A stretch of 36,091 bases of DNA from Bacteroidota bacterium (GTDB taxonomy: Bacteria > Bacteroidota > Bacteroidia > Chitinophagales > Chitinophagaceae): the NCBI GenBank assembly GCA_018268085.1, contig JAFDXE010000037.1, forward strand, positions 1-36,091, written 5' to 3'. Positions 25,876 through 32,873 of the stretch are shown one piece after another (within the stretch, counting starts at the first letter, position 1; each line of letters starts with the position of its first letter). The translations under genes were made by a program, and so were the position numbers. The notes beneath the pieces are model-generated. The model saw only the letters and a list, made by a program, of their open reading frames with translations. It was not told where the DNA came from and did not search any database.

Positions 25876-27432
25876 ATGCAAAAAATAATTTCAGGTAAAA
25901 GCCTGATGCTCTTATTAGCCTTAGCCGTTTCAATGAGTTCATGTAGCCTGTTTTCCAAGAAAAAAGGGAAATCAAGTGTAACAGGATGGGCCTATGACGA
26001 TAAGAAAATGGGTAATTTCCACGTATCCAAAGTAAAATATCCAAAAGCCGGACCGGGTCTCGTGTTCGTTCAGGGAGGATCTTTCGTAATGGGTGCCAAA
26101 GATGAAGATGTTATGGGTGACTGGAACAATGTTCCCCGCAGGGTTACTATTCCTTCGTTCTTTATTGATGAAACTGAAATTGCCAACGTTCACTACCGTG
26201 AATATATGTACTGGATTGAAAATACATTCAGCGGCGATACTAATATTGTAAATAAAACACTTCCCGATACATTGGTTTGGAGAGAGGAACTCGCTTACAA
26301 CGAACCTTATGTAGAATATTATTTCAGGTATCCGTCATACAATTATTACCCTGTAGTAGGTGTTAACTGGCAGCAGGCTCATGATTTTTGTATCTGGAGA
26401 ACGGATCGTGTAAACGAATTAGCCCTTGTTAAAAAAGGTTACCTGAAAAAAGATGCGATTAAAAGGGAAATGAAAGGCGCCGGCGGCGATGGTTCATTCA
26501 ATACTGAAACTTACCTGATGAACCCGGACCTGATTCAAAACAGGCAAAAACCTAAAAAATCTGAATTTAAAGATATTAACGGTAAACCACGCAGTACTGT
26601 AAAAATGGAAGATGGTATCCTGAATATGGGTTACCGTTTGCCTACGGAAGCTGAGTGGGAATATGCAGCTTATGGATTACTGGAACAGAACCCTTCTCCA
26701 CGTAAAAAAGAAAAAAGTTCAGGTGAAGAATTACGTTCTAACCAGCAAATTTATTCCTGGAGTAAAAATCCAAACGGCTTAAGAGATAACCGTCGCGGTA
26801 GCTGGCAGGGTAAATTCCTTGCTAACTTTAAACGTGGTAGCGGTGATAACATGGGTGTTGCCGGTGGTTTGAATGACCGTGCAGCTATTCCAGGCCCGGT
26901 TAAAGCTTTTTATCCTAATGCATTCGGCTTATATAATATGAGTGGTAACGTGAGTGAGTGGGTTGGCGATATATACAGGCAGGTTACTCCATTGGATGCA
27001 GAAGACTTCAACTATTTCCGTGGAAATAAATTCCAGAAATACTATAAAAACAGCAGTGGCGAGTATGAAAGAGATAGTATGGGACATTTGAAGAAGACAG
27101 ATATTTCTGATGAAGAAGTAAAGAACAGGGCTAACTACCAGCACAATAATGTAATCAATCACCTGGATGGCGATTCAGCCAGTAAAGTAAGTTACCAGTA
27201 TGGTGTAACCACATTGGTAAGTGATAAATCAAGGGTTATTAAAGGTGGAAGCTGGAATGACAGAGCTTATTGGTTATCTCCGGGAACACGTCGCTTCATG
27301 CAGGAAGACCAGGCTGCAAGCACCGTTGGTTTCAGATGTGCTCAAACTTATTTAGGGCCACCAGAAGGACCTGGATTTAAAGAAGGTAACATCTTCGGAA
27401 AAAGAAAGCAAAATAAACGCAAGAAAAAATAA
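25876..27432 (+). CDS. gldJ: Gliding motility/T9SS lipoprotein GldJ, SumF domain
   Basis: A periplasmic-side lipoprotein needed for gliding and type IX secretion in Bacteroidota, structurally related to formylglycine-generating enzymes. The lipobox is SMSSC after a short signal. The FGE/SumF-like domain includes FVQGGSFVMGAKDEDV, FFIDETEIANVHYREYMYW, PVVGVNWQQAHDFCIWRTDRVN, YRLPTEAEWEYAAYG, NAFGLYNMSGNVSEWVGD and VIKGGSWNDRAYWLSPGTRRF. It ends in a basic tail, KRKQNKRKKK. The size (518 residues) and the TGWAYDDKKMGNF start favour GldJ over GldK. The open frame reaches ATG 25732; ATG 25876 (or 25870) gives the proper lipoprotein signal. murF follows. Confidence 0.9.
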   Translation: MQKIISGKSLMLLLALAVSMSSCSLFSKKKGKSSVTGWAYDDKKMGNFHVSKVKYPKAGPGLVFVQGGSFVMGAKDEDVMGDWNNVPRRVTIPSFFIDETEIANVHYREYMYWIENTFSGDTNIVNKTLPDTLVWREELAYNEPYVEYYFRYPSYNYYPVVGVNWQQAHDFCIWRTDRVNELALVKKGYLKKDAIKREMKGAGGDGSFNTETYLMNPDLIQNRQKPKKSEFKDINGKPRSTVKMEDGILNMGYRLPTEAEWEYAAYGLLEQNPSPRKKEKSSGEELRSNQQIYSWSKNPNGLRDNRRGSWQGKFLANFKRGSGDNMGVAGGLNDRAAIPGPVKAFYPNAFGLYNMSGNVSEWVGDIYRQVTPLDAEDFNYFRGNKFQKYYKNSSGEYERDSMGHLKKTDISDEEVKNRANYQHNNVINHLDGDSASKVSYQYGVTTLVSDKSRVIKGGSWNDRAYWLSPGTRRFMQEDQAASTVGFRCAQTYLGPPEGPGFKEGNIFGKRKQNKRKKK

Positions 27433-27435
27433 AAG

Positions 27436-27467
27436 AAAGCTCCCGGATAAATACCGGGAGTTTTTTT
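27436..27467 (+). terminator. Intrinsic terminator of gldJ
   Basis: CTCCCGG pairs with CCGGGAG around a 7-nt loop and is followed by seven T residues. Confidence 0.92.
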
Positions 27468-27489
27468 ATACCCACACTGCAACAAGTTT

Positions 27490-27497
27490 TAATTTTG
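27490..27497 (+). promoter_or_regulatory. -7 box of murF
   Basis: TAATTTTG is an exact TAnnTTTG match ending 5 nt before ATG 27503. The upstream -33 position falls in the T-tract of the gldJ terminator, so no proper TTG is present. Transcription would begin at or next to the start codon. Confidence 0.5.
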
Positions 27498-27502
27498 TTT
27501 TC

Positions 27503-28786
27503 ATGGACATACAAAAATTATATTCGATTTACCTCGATTACCCCTCCGTAGAAACTGATACACGCAAAATAAAAAAGGGCGATCTGTTTTTTGCGTTAAA
27601 AGGGCCAAACTTTAACGGTAATCATTATGCTAAAGCTGCCCTGGAAGCCGGCGCTTCGTATTGCATTGTTGATGAAAATCCCGGATTTGACGATGAACGA
27701 TTGATGTATACTGAAGATAGTTTAAAGACCCTGCAGCTCCTTGCCAAAAAACACCGGGAACAGTTTTCCATTCCATTTATCGGCATTACCGGTAGCAATG
27801 GTAAAACCACTACAAAGGAGCTGATTCACGCAGTATTGTCATCTCATTATATAACCTACACTACTGCTGGTAATCTAAATAATCATATTGGTGTTCCACT
27901 AACACTATTAAAAATCAAGAGAGATGCAGAGTTTGCAGTAGTTGAAATGGGCGCCAATCACCTGCGGGAAATAGCGGGTTATTGTGAATACGCCATGCCT
28001 ACCCACGGACTCATCACCAATTGCGGAAAGGCACACCTGGAAGGATTTGGAGGCGAAGCCAATATCAGGAAAGGAAAAGGTGAGTTATTCGATTATTTAA
28101 GGGCGCACCAGGGAACTGCATTTATATTTAATGATTATGATTACCTGCAAGAAATGGTTAAGGGAGTTGAATCTGTTATCACTTACGGGACGGATGCAAA
28201 TAAATCGGAGTATGCCGGGTTCGCAACGCCAGACAGCGAATTCCTGGAAGTGAGGGTACAAAAAGGTTTGTCATTCCCACAACTAAAAACACACCTGGTA
28301 GGCAATTACAATTTGCCCAATGTACTTGCTGCCATAGCTATTGGGAAAACATTTAACGTGCCCGATGAAAAGATAAAAATTGCCTTGGAAAATTACCTTC
28401 CATCCAACAGTCGCTCACAATTGATAGAAAAAGATGGAAATAAAATTATTCTGGATGCGTACAATGCAAATCCATCAAGTATGAAGGTAGCAGTTGAAAA
28501 CTTTTCAAAAATGAAGGGAGACAACAAAGTGCTGATGCTGGGCGGTATGATGGAACTCGGTGAAGATAGCCAAGCAGAACACCGTAAACTGGTAGAATTG
28601 ATTGAACAAAGCCCGTGGAAACACATCGTACTGGTAGGCAAGGATTTCATTGATCTTCCGAAAGGATTTATTCATTTTAATAATGTTTCAGAAGCGAAAG
28701 ATTGGTTTAAGCAACAACAATTCCGGGATGTACAGATACTTATCAAGGGTTCCCGGAGCATGCAGATGGAAAAGCTGCTGGAATGA
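27503..28786 (+). CDS. murF: UDP-N-acetylmuramoyl-tripeptide--D-alanyl-D-alanine ligase
   Basis: Adds D-Ala-D-Ala to the UDP-MurNAc tripeptide, the last cytoplasmic step of muropeptide synthesis. The 427-residue Mur ligase has the N-terminal DTRKIKKGDLFFALKGPNFNGN, the ATP loop GITGSNGKTTTKELI near residue 94, NLNNHIGVPLTLL, EMGANHLREIAGYCE, the C-terminal domain entry DAYNANPSSM near 314 and MLGGMMELGEDS. Length is normal. The gene follows gldJ but has its own promoter after the gldJ terminator. It is the last chromosomal core gene before the tRNA and integrative element. Confidence 0.96.
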   Translation: MDIQKLYSIYLDYPSVETDTRKIKKGDLFFALKGPNFNGNHYAKAALEAGASYCIVDENPGFDDERLMYTEDSLKTLQLLAKKHREQFSIPFIGITGSNGKTTTKELIHAVLSSHYITYTTAGNLNNHIGVPLTLLKIKRDAEFAVVEMGANHLREIAGYCEYAMPTHGLITNCGKAHLEGFGGEANIRKGKGELFDYLRAHQGTAFIFNDYDYLQEMVKGVESVITYGTDANKSEYAGFATPDSEFLEVRVQKGLSFPQLKTHLVGNYNLPNVLAAIAIGKTFNVPDEKIKIALENYLPSNSRSQLIEKDGNKIILDAYNANPSSMKVAVENFSKMKGDNKVLMLGGMMELGEDSQAEHRKLVELIEQSPWKHIVLVGKDFIDLPKGFIHFNNVSEAKDWFKQQQFRDVQILIKGSRSMQMEKLLE

Positions 28787-28818
28787 TTTTAATTTCAGCG
28801 TTTAAGAGTGTACATTTG
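28787..28818 (+). promoter_or_regulatory. Promoter of tRNA-Ser
   Basis: TACATTTG at 28811-28818 is an exact -7 box. A TTTT at 28787-28790 occupies the -33 position with a 20-nt spacer. Transcription would start about 13 nt before the mature tRNA. Confidence 0.6.
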
Positions 28819-28837
28819 CATCCCTGTCAAAAAATAC

Positions 28838-28927
28838 GGAGACGTGTCCGAGTGGTTGAAGGAGCACGCCTGGAAAGTGTGTATACGGGAAACTGTATCG
28901 CGAGTTCGAATCTCGCCGTCTCCGCCA
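28838..28927 (+). tRNA. tRNA-Ser (anticodon GGA)
   Basis: A 90-nt class II tRNA with encoded CCA. The acceptor stem is GGAGACG with CGTCTCC, the D arm TCC..GGA, the anticodon stem CACGC/GTGTG with loop CTGGAAA (anticodon GGA, reading UCC/UCU), a long variable arm and the T arm GCGAG-TTCGAAT-CTCGC. The discriminator is G, as is usual for serine. An integrase gene follows 227 bp downstream, so the 3' half is the likely attachment site of the element. Confidence 0.96.
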
Positions 28928-28947
28928 AAAACATTTCAAATCATTCT

Positions 28948-28983
28948 AAAACCGCTTAAATCACTGAATTCAAGCGGTTTTTT
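28948..28983 (+). terminator. Intrinsic terminator after tRNA-Ser
   Basis: AAAACCGCTT pairs with AAGCGGTTTT across a 14-nt loop and runs into six T residues. Confidence 0.9.
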
Positions 28984-29022
28984 ATTGTATCTACTGCAAA
29001 GGTTGCCTAATCCTGTACATTT

Positions 29023-29075
29023 ATTCGGTTAGCAATTCGGTTAGCAGAAAGAATTTTTAAGTTTGCTAACCGAAT
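29023..29075. repeat. Three copies of a 12-bp motif over the integrase promoter
   Basis: ATTCGGTTAGCA occurs in tandem at 29023-29034 and 29035-29046, and inverted (TGCTAACCGAAT) at 29064-29075. The outer copies extend to 14 bp (TTATTCGG / CCGAATAA). The second copy covers the -33 position and the third begins at the end of the -7 box of the integrase promoter. Confidence 0.85.
29036..29065 (+). promoter_or_regulatory. Candidate integrase promoter
   Basis: TAAGTTTG at 29058-29065 matches TAnnTTTG. TTC at 29036-29038 lies at the -33 position, 19 nt away. The 12-bp motif copies overlap both boxes, so this promoter is likely regulated by a protein binding those copies. Confidence 0.6.
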
Positions 29076-29154
29076 AAGATTTCCCCAATCACATCGAACG
29101 AAAGAAAAAAAGCTGAGTGCCTTTAATCAATTTTTTCATTTTAAAGGTCACAAC

Positions 29155-30399
29155 ATGAAACAGCGACAATTCTCCATTCTATTCTGGATTTCAAAAAACA
29201 GAATCAAAGAAGGCAAAGCTCCCCTATCAGCAAGAATTACTATCCATGGCGAGCGCTCAGAAATTTCATTACAAAGAGATATTCCGGTTATTGACTGGAA
29301 TCCAAAAACTCAACAACAAAATGGCCGGTCAAAAGAAGCCCGCGAATTGAATGACTACCTGGCGGCAGTGCGAACAAAGCTTCTCAGTTATCACCAAAAA
29401 CTAGAGGCCGCAGGTGTCCAGATTACTGCGCAAAAATTAAAAAATGAATATGTTGGAATTGTTGAAAAACCACGCAGCATCGTTCCCATTTTCATTCAAC
29501 ACAACGAAAACGTTAAGAGCTTGATTGGAAATGGCTATGCAAGAGGCACATGGGTAAAGTTCAGAACCTTACTTAAACACCTGGAAGAATTTCTGAAATG
29601 CAAACATCGTAAAACAGACATTGAACTTTCTTCTATTACCCGTGAATTCATTTATGATTTTGAATTTTTCCTGCGATCTCAAAAAAAAATCGACTTAAAC
29701 ACAACTGCAAAGTATCTCCAGGGATTAAAAAAAATACTCTCATTTTGTGTTGATATGGGTTGGCTTTCCAAAAGTCCTTTCATCGGTTATAAATTTAAAA
29801 CCAGGCCCGTTGATCGGGATATACTTACTGAAAATGAATTAACCGTCTTACAGGAAAAAGTATTCGATACTGAGCGGCTTAACATTGTTAAAGACATCTT
29901 TCTATTTTCTTGTTATACCGGACTTGCATATATCGATGTATTTAATCTTAAAACAAGTGATGTCAATATTGGTATCGATGGCCAAAAATGGATTTTTACC
30001 CATCGCCAAAAAACAGAAACTGCTTCCCGAATCCCACTTCTACCCCCTGCTATGCAGATCATAAACAAGTATGCAGATTTAACTGCATTGAACAAAAACA
30101 GATTATTGCCTGTAAAGTCAAACCAAAAAATGAATGAATATTTAAAAGAAATAGCAACTTGTTGTAGAATAAACAAACAACTTACTTTTCACATTGCACG
30201 TCACACTTTTGCTACCACTGTAACGCTAAGTAATGGTGTTCCCATTGAAACAGTAAGTAAAATGCTTGGCCATAAAAAACTACAAACTACACAGCACTAT
30301 GCAAAAATCCTGGATACTAAAGTAAGCAACGACATGCAAGCGTTATTTACCAAATTTTCTAATTCAAACGAGGAAAAGAAAGTCGTCGCCAATGGCTAA
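29155..30399 (+). CDS. Tyrosine site-specific recombinase (integrase), Bacteroidota element type
   Basis: Catalyses integration and excision at the tRNA-Ser site, by inference from its position. Of 414 residues, about 1-90 form an arm-type DNA-binding domain (FSILFWISKNRIKEGKAPLS), about 105-205 the core-binding SAM-like domain, and about 220-400 the catalytic domain. HIARHTFATTV near 345 supplies HxxR, LGHKKLQTTQHYAKI near 370-382 supplies the second His and the nucleophilic Tyr. The first catalytic Arg is missing: the motif reads YTGLAYIDV near 254, where most family members have TGLR. Loss of this Arg is known in the CTnDOT IntDOT class, so the enzyme is probably active. Confidence 0.92.
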   Translation: MKQRQFSILFWISKNRIKEGKAPLSARITIHGERSEISLQRDIPVIDWNPKTQQQNGRSKEARELNDYLAAVRTKLLSYHQKLEAAGVQITAQKLKNEYVGIVEKPRSIVPIFIQHNENVKSLIGNGYARGTWVKFRTLLKHLEEFLKCKHRKTDIELSSITREFIYDFEFFLRSQKKIDLNTTAKYLQGLKKILSFCVDMGWLSKSPFIGYKFKTRPVDRDILTENELTVLQEKVFDTERLNIVKDIFLFSCYTGLAYIDVFNLKTSDVNIGIDGQKWIFTHRQKTETASRIPLLPPAMQIINKYADLTALNKNRLLPVKSNQKMNEYLKEIATCCRINKQLTFHIARHTFATTVTLSNGVPIETVSKMLGHKKLQTTQHYAKILDTKVSNDMQALFTKFSNSNEEKKVVANG

Positions 30400-30431
30400 T
30401 TGCTTTAACTCAAGTGCAGATATTATATTTG
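30400..30431 (+). promoter_or_regulatory. Promoter feeding the structured leader and the alpha-CTD-like gene
   Basis: TTG at 30400-30402, 21-nt spacer and TATATTTG at 30424-30431 (exact TAnnTTTG). Expected transcription start is near 30437, at the end of the integrase gene, upstream of strong stem-loops and 230 nt before ATG 30669. Confidence 0.65.
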
Positions 30432-30436
30432 CTTCA

Positions 30437-30660
30437 TGAAATAACGAATTTTATATAAATAAGTAATAGCGATAGCTATCAACTGGCATACTGAAAACCG
30501 CGAAATTTCAATCACCCGCCAAGAAGATAGACCAGTCGCTCACGCACAGCGTGGGCACGGTTTATTGGCGGGTCGGACTTCGCGGTTCCTCAGATGCGGT
30601 AAGCTCGTGTTCCACGCTATTTTTAAAAAATTATATTCCTCCTCAAGGAACACCGGAGTA
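30437..30660 (+). ncRNA. Candidate structured RNA or leader
   Basis: About 225 nt without a credible ORF. GATAGCTATC (30471-30480) is a palindrome. A nested stem runs 30496-30587: AACCGCGAA/TTCGCGGTT (9 bp), then ACCCGCCAA/TTGGCGGGT (30514-30522 with 30565-30573, 9 bp), then GCTCACGC/GCGTGGGC (30538-30545 with 30549-30556, 8 bp with one G-T pair) closed by a 3-nt loop. GTGTTCC/GGAACAC (30607-30613 with 30647-30653) makes a second hairpin with an AT-rich loop. A canonical promoter lies just upstream, which favours RNA over a DNA-only cruciform. It could be a regulatory leader of the next gene or an independent RNA. No terminator follows. Confidence 0.55.
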
Positions 30661-30668
30661 CACTATCA

Positions 30669-30887
30669 ATGCACAAACATCCGGACCTCCACAAACCGAT
30701 TGAAGAACTCCCATTCAGCGATGTTTTCAAACTTTCAGCAAAACAAATGCAGCTCCATACATTAGCTGATATCCTGGAATACGATTCTGCATCACTTTTA
30801 AGAAAGCCTGGATTTAACTATCATTTCCTGCAGGAGTTTATTGCGTATATCGAAAAAAATAAGATGACCGATCTATTGAAGGATTAA
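30669..30887 (+). CDS. Small stand-alone protein resembling the RNA polymerase alpha C-terminal domain
   Basis: A 72-residue protein. The stretch PIEELPFSDVFKLSAKQM then LHTLADILEYDSASLLRKPG and FLQEFIAYIEKN aligns by eye with the helix-hairpin-helix alpha-CTD (family pattern P-[IV]-[ED]-[ED]-L, then TLADLL, then LLK.P, then L.EI). The rest of the alpha subunit is absent. As the alpha-CTD contacts UP-element DNA and regulators, a free copy might modulate transcription of the element, but this is inference. It follows a strongly structured leader and overlaps the convergent RteC-like gene by 4 bp. A longer frame in another phase across 30565-30765 is not accepted. Confidence 0.65.
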   Translation: MHKHPDLHKPIEELPFSDVFKLSAKQMQLHTLADILEYDSASLLRKPGFNYHFLQEFIAYIEKNKMTDLLKD

Positions 30888-32053
30888 TCATAGGTTCTTA
30901 ACTTATTCATCAACTGTATCATCACATCTTTCATCTCTTTTACAGATCTTTTTTCATAGCTGTATGCTTTATTTCTTAGGCTATCTTCTGAAATCGTTTC
31001 TGATTTTTCTGTTCTAAAAGTCCTGGAAACGTTTCGTATCAACTCTGTTACATTTTTGTGCCGAATGATACCAGTATCAAGTAAAAGCTTTAATGCCAAT
31101 GAAAGATTTGAAACCGATAAATTAGTTAGCACTTTATCACTAGGTTCAGTATTTAAAACTTTTGTATTGATACCTCCCGGTAATAACGAAAGCTTTTTTT
31201 CGAGGAAATATATTTCTTCTGCAAGCCAGCTCACCAACTGATCTCTTAAAGACAAAGTATCAGAATGCAGGCCAGAATTCTTATTCATTGCAACCTGGTT
31301 AATCAATTTCAACTCGTATGTATAATACACAATCAATTCAGCAACCGGCATTTCAGTCTCATTCACCGGCTTTATTTTTTCAATATAATAATTGAAAAAG
31401 CGTTGACTATTAAAATTTAGCTTTAATAATGCCTGTAACACGTCGGTTGTATTTGTGCTATCATCTATTCCTTCTTTAATCGACTGCAGAAAGTATATTG
31501 CCCGGTAACTAAGCTTTGATTTTTTAATAATTTTCTCAAATGGGGATATTATAATTTCAATTAAGTGAGGATCCAAGGCAATTGCGATAAGTTTATTCCT
31601 GATAATATTTATTTCATCAACAATTTCAACTTCATGCTTAACCGCAATAACAATTGGCAGGCTGGCATCTAAATCAAAATATGAAAACAAACGCTGCTTA
31701 AAATATTGAAATACTAAAAATAATTCAGATTGAATCGCTTTAAAAAATATGGATAAACGTTTCTTTTCAGCTATACTTTTTATTTGTTGCAGGTACATTT
31801 CCTCATTTTCACTCACTCTATCTATCAACACGGTTAAACATATCTGGAATTTCTTTGCACTGGAAACAGCTCCTGAATCTGGTGTATTATTAAACTTAAA
31901 AAAATTCAACCGCTCAATTACATTTCTACACGCTCCTTTCAACTTCGCAAGCAATTTATTTATTGCAATCGGCGTAAGTTGCCACGGTCGTTTGCCATTA
32001 GGTTGCATTATGCCAGATAAAATTTCTTCCAACTCTCGTATATCAAGTTCCAA
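30884..32053 (-). CDS. RteC-like regulator of a mobile element
   Basis: A 389-residue protein whose C-terminal 100 residues resemble RteC of Bacteroides conjugative transposons: LSNLSLALKLLLDTGII-like segment, then VTELIRNVSRTFRT, SETISEDSLRNKAY and a final KDVMIQLMNKL. RteC of CTnDOT activates the excision genes. The N-terminal 280 residues are alpha-helical, with charged, Ile/Lys/Asn-rich text and no domain that I can name; the protein is longer than CTnDOT RteC. The only upstream start is TTG 32053 because a stop lies 6 codons before it; the first in-frame ATG is at codon 16. No RteA/RteB two-component partners are seen. Confidence 0.75.
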   Translation of the reverse strand: MELDIRELEEILSGIMQPNGKRPWQLTPIAINKLLAKLKGACRNVIERLNFFKFNNTPDSGAVSSAKKFQICLTVLIDRVSENEEMYLQQIKSIAEKKRLSIFFKAIQSELFLVFQYFKQRLFSYFDLDASLPIVIAVKHEVEIVDEINIIRNKLIAIALDPHLIEIIISPFEKIIKKSKLSYRAIYFLQSIKEGIDDSTNTTDVLQALLKLNFNSQRFFNYYIEKIKPVNETEMPVAELIVYYTYELKLINQVAMNKNSGLHSDTLSLRDQLVSWLAEEIYFLEKKLSLLPGGINTKVLNTEPSDKVLTNLSVSNLSLALKLLLDTGIIRHKNVTELIRNVSRTFRTEKSETISEDSLRNKAYSYEKRSVKEMKDVMIQLMNKLRTYD

Positions 32054-32365
32054 GGACGAATTTGTTAATTAGGTTCAAATAAGTATTTAAATCAGTAGAA
32101 TATTTTGACTCTTTACAGGTAAAACTCTCAAAAAAATCAGAAATAATCTGTTCGAATTGGAAGAGAAAAACACCCGAAAAATATGTTTTTATTCCACCAG
32201 GATTAAGTTGAATTCATTTATCCGGTATAAAATACGGCAACGCGGATAAAGAAATATTTTTATTGAAACCCTTGTCCAGCCTGCACTTTACAGGGGTTGC
32301 GCAACCCCTGCAACCCCGAACGCATTTGTTATTCCCCTTGTTTTGCTTTCATAAAAATCACCACC
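32054..32365. other. Divergent intergenic region between the RteC-like and HTH genes
   Basis: 312 bp, AT-rich on the left and with a GC-rich palindrome on the right. No accepted ORF. The frame of the HTH gene extends back to 32297 but lacks similarity there and overlaps the palindrome. No exact TAnnTTTG box for either flanking gene was found; TTGTTTTG at 32338-32345 is a weak candidate for the HTH gene. Confidence 0.5.
32291..32310. promoter_or_regulatory. Perfect 20-bp palindrome, candidate operator
   Basis: CAGGGGTTGC followed by its exact reverse complement. The unit GCAACCCC recurs at 32310-32317. It lies 56 bp upstream of the HTH gene and has no T-tract, so it is more like a protein-binding site than a terminator. 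Confidence 0.65.
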
Positions 32366-32647
32366 ATGGCAGTCAACATCATAACCCAGGAAGATTTGCA
32401 AAAGTTCAAATTTGAATTGTTTGCAGAACTAAAGAATCTCCTCCCGCAGATATCGGGCTCTCCTTCAAAAAAATGGCTTAAGTCTTACGAAGTGCGGCAA
32501 ATGCTCGGTATCTCCAGGGGCACATTGCAAAACCTGTATAACACGGGGGTGTTACCTGGTAATCGTGTAGGCGGTCTTACATTCTATGATTACGATGATA
32601 TCCAGAAGCTAATGCAATCCAACAAAAAAGTTTCAAAGAGAGCCTGA
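32366..32647 (+). CDS. Helix-turn-helix (excisionase/MerR-like) DNA-binding protein
   Basis: A 93-residue protein. An N-terminal helical part (ITQEDLQKFKFELFAELKNLLPQI) precedes a winged HTH of the HTH_17/excisionase type: KKWLKSYEVRQMLGISRGTLQNLYNTGVLPGNRVGGLTFYDYDDIQKLM, in which LGISRGTLQNLY is the recognition region. Such proteins are common in Bacteroidota mobile elements as excisionase or replication control factors. I start at ATG 32366 because homology begins at MAVNIITQEDL and the upstream extension crosses the palindrome. It leads a same-strand run of genes ending at 34864. Confidence 0.85.
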   Translation: MAVNIITQEDLQKFKFELFAELKNLLPQISGSPSKKWLKSYEVRQMLGISRGTLQNLYNTGVLPGNRVGGLTFYDYDDIQKLMQSNKKVSKRA

Positions 32648-32690
32648 CCGTTAGTAACTGAGGTATTATCCAATTCTAAATCGAAAATCT

Positions 32691-32873
32691 ATGTTCTCAA
32701 AATTTAGGGGTCGTAGTTACACCCATTCCCGGAACTATCGCAAACCATCAATAGGTGCAAAAAAAAATGCGAAACTTATTTCGCCTATTGCTAACCGCCA
32801 GTATCAAAATGCTGATTTAGCCACTAACAAAAAATCGCTTCACTGGGAAGCATACAGGAGGGCTGAATCATGA
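32691..32873 (+). CDS. Possible small basic protein
   Basis: Sixty codons from ATG 32691, rich in Lys/Arg/Asn/Ser (MFSKFRGRSYTHSRNYRK start). Its TGA overlaps the ATG of the next gene as ATGA, a layout typical of translational coupling. There is no recognisable domain. The overlap and position in a co-directional run are the only support. Confidence 0.4.
   Translation: MFSKFRGRSYTHSRNYRKPSIGAKKNAKLISPIANRQYQNADLATNKKSLHWEAYRRAES

Noticed and set aside
30565..30765. 66-codon open frame starting in the nested stem-loop
   Set aside because: It begins at a TTG inside the hairpin, overlaps the alpha-CTD-like gene in another phase and has no recognisable sequence.
32148..32158. GTTCGAAT matching the tRNA-Ser T loop, as a possible second att site
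   Set aside because: Only 8 bp match, and there is no similarity to the acceptor-stem part; expected by chance.
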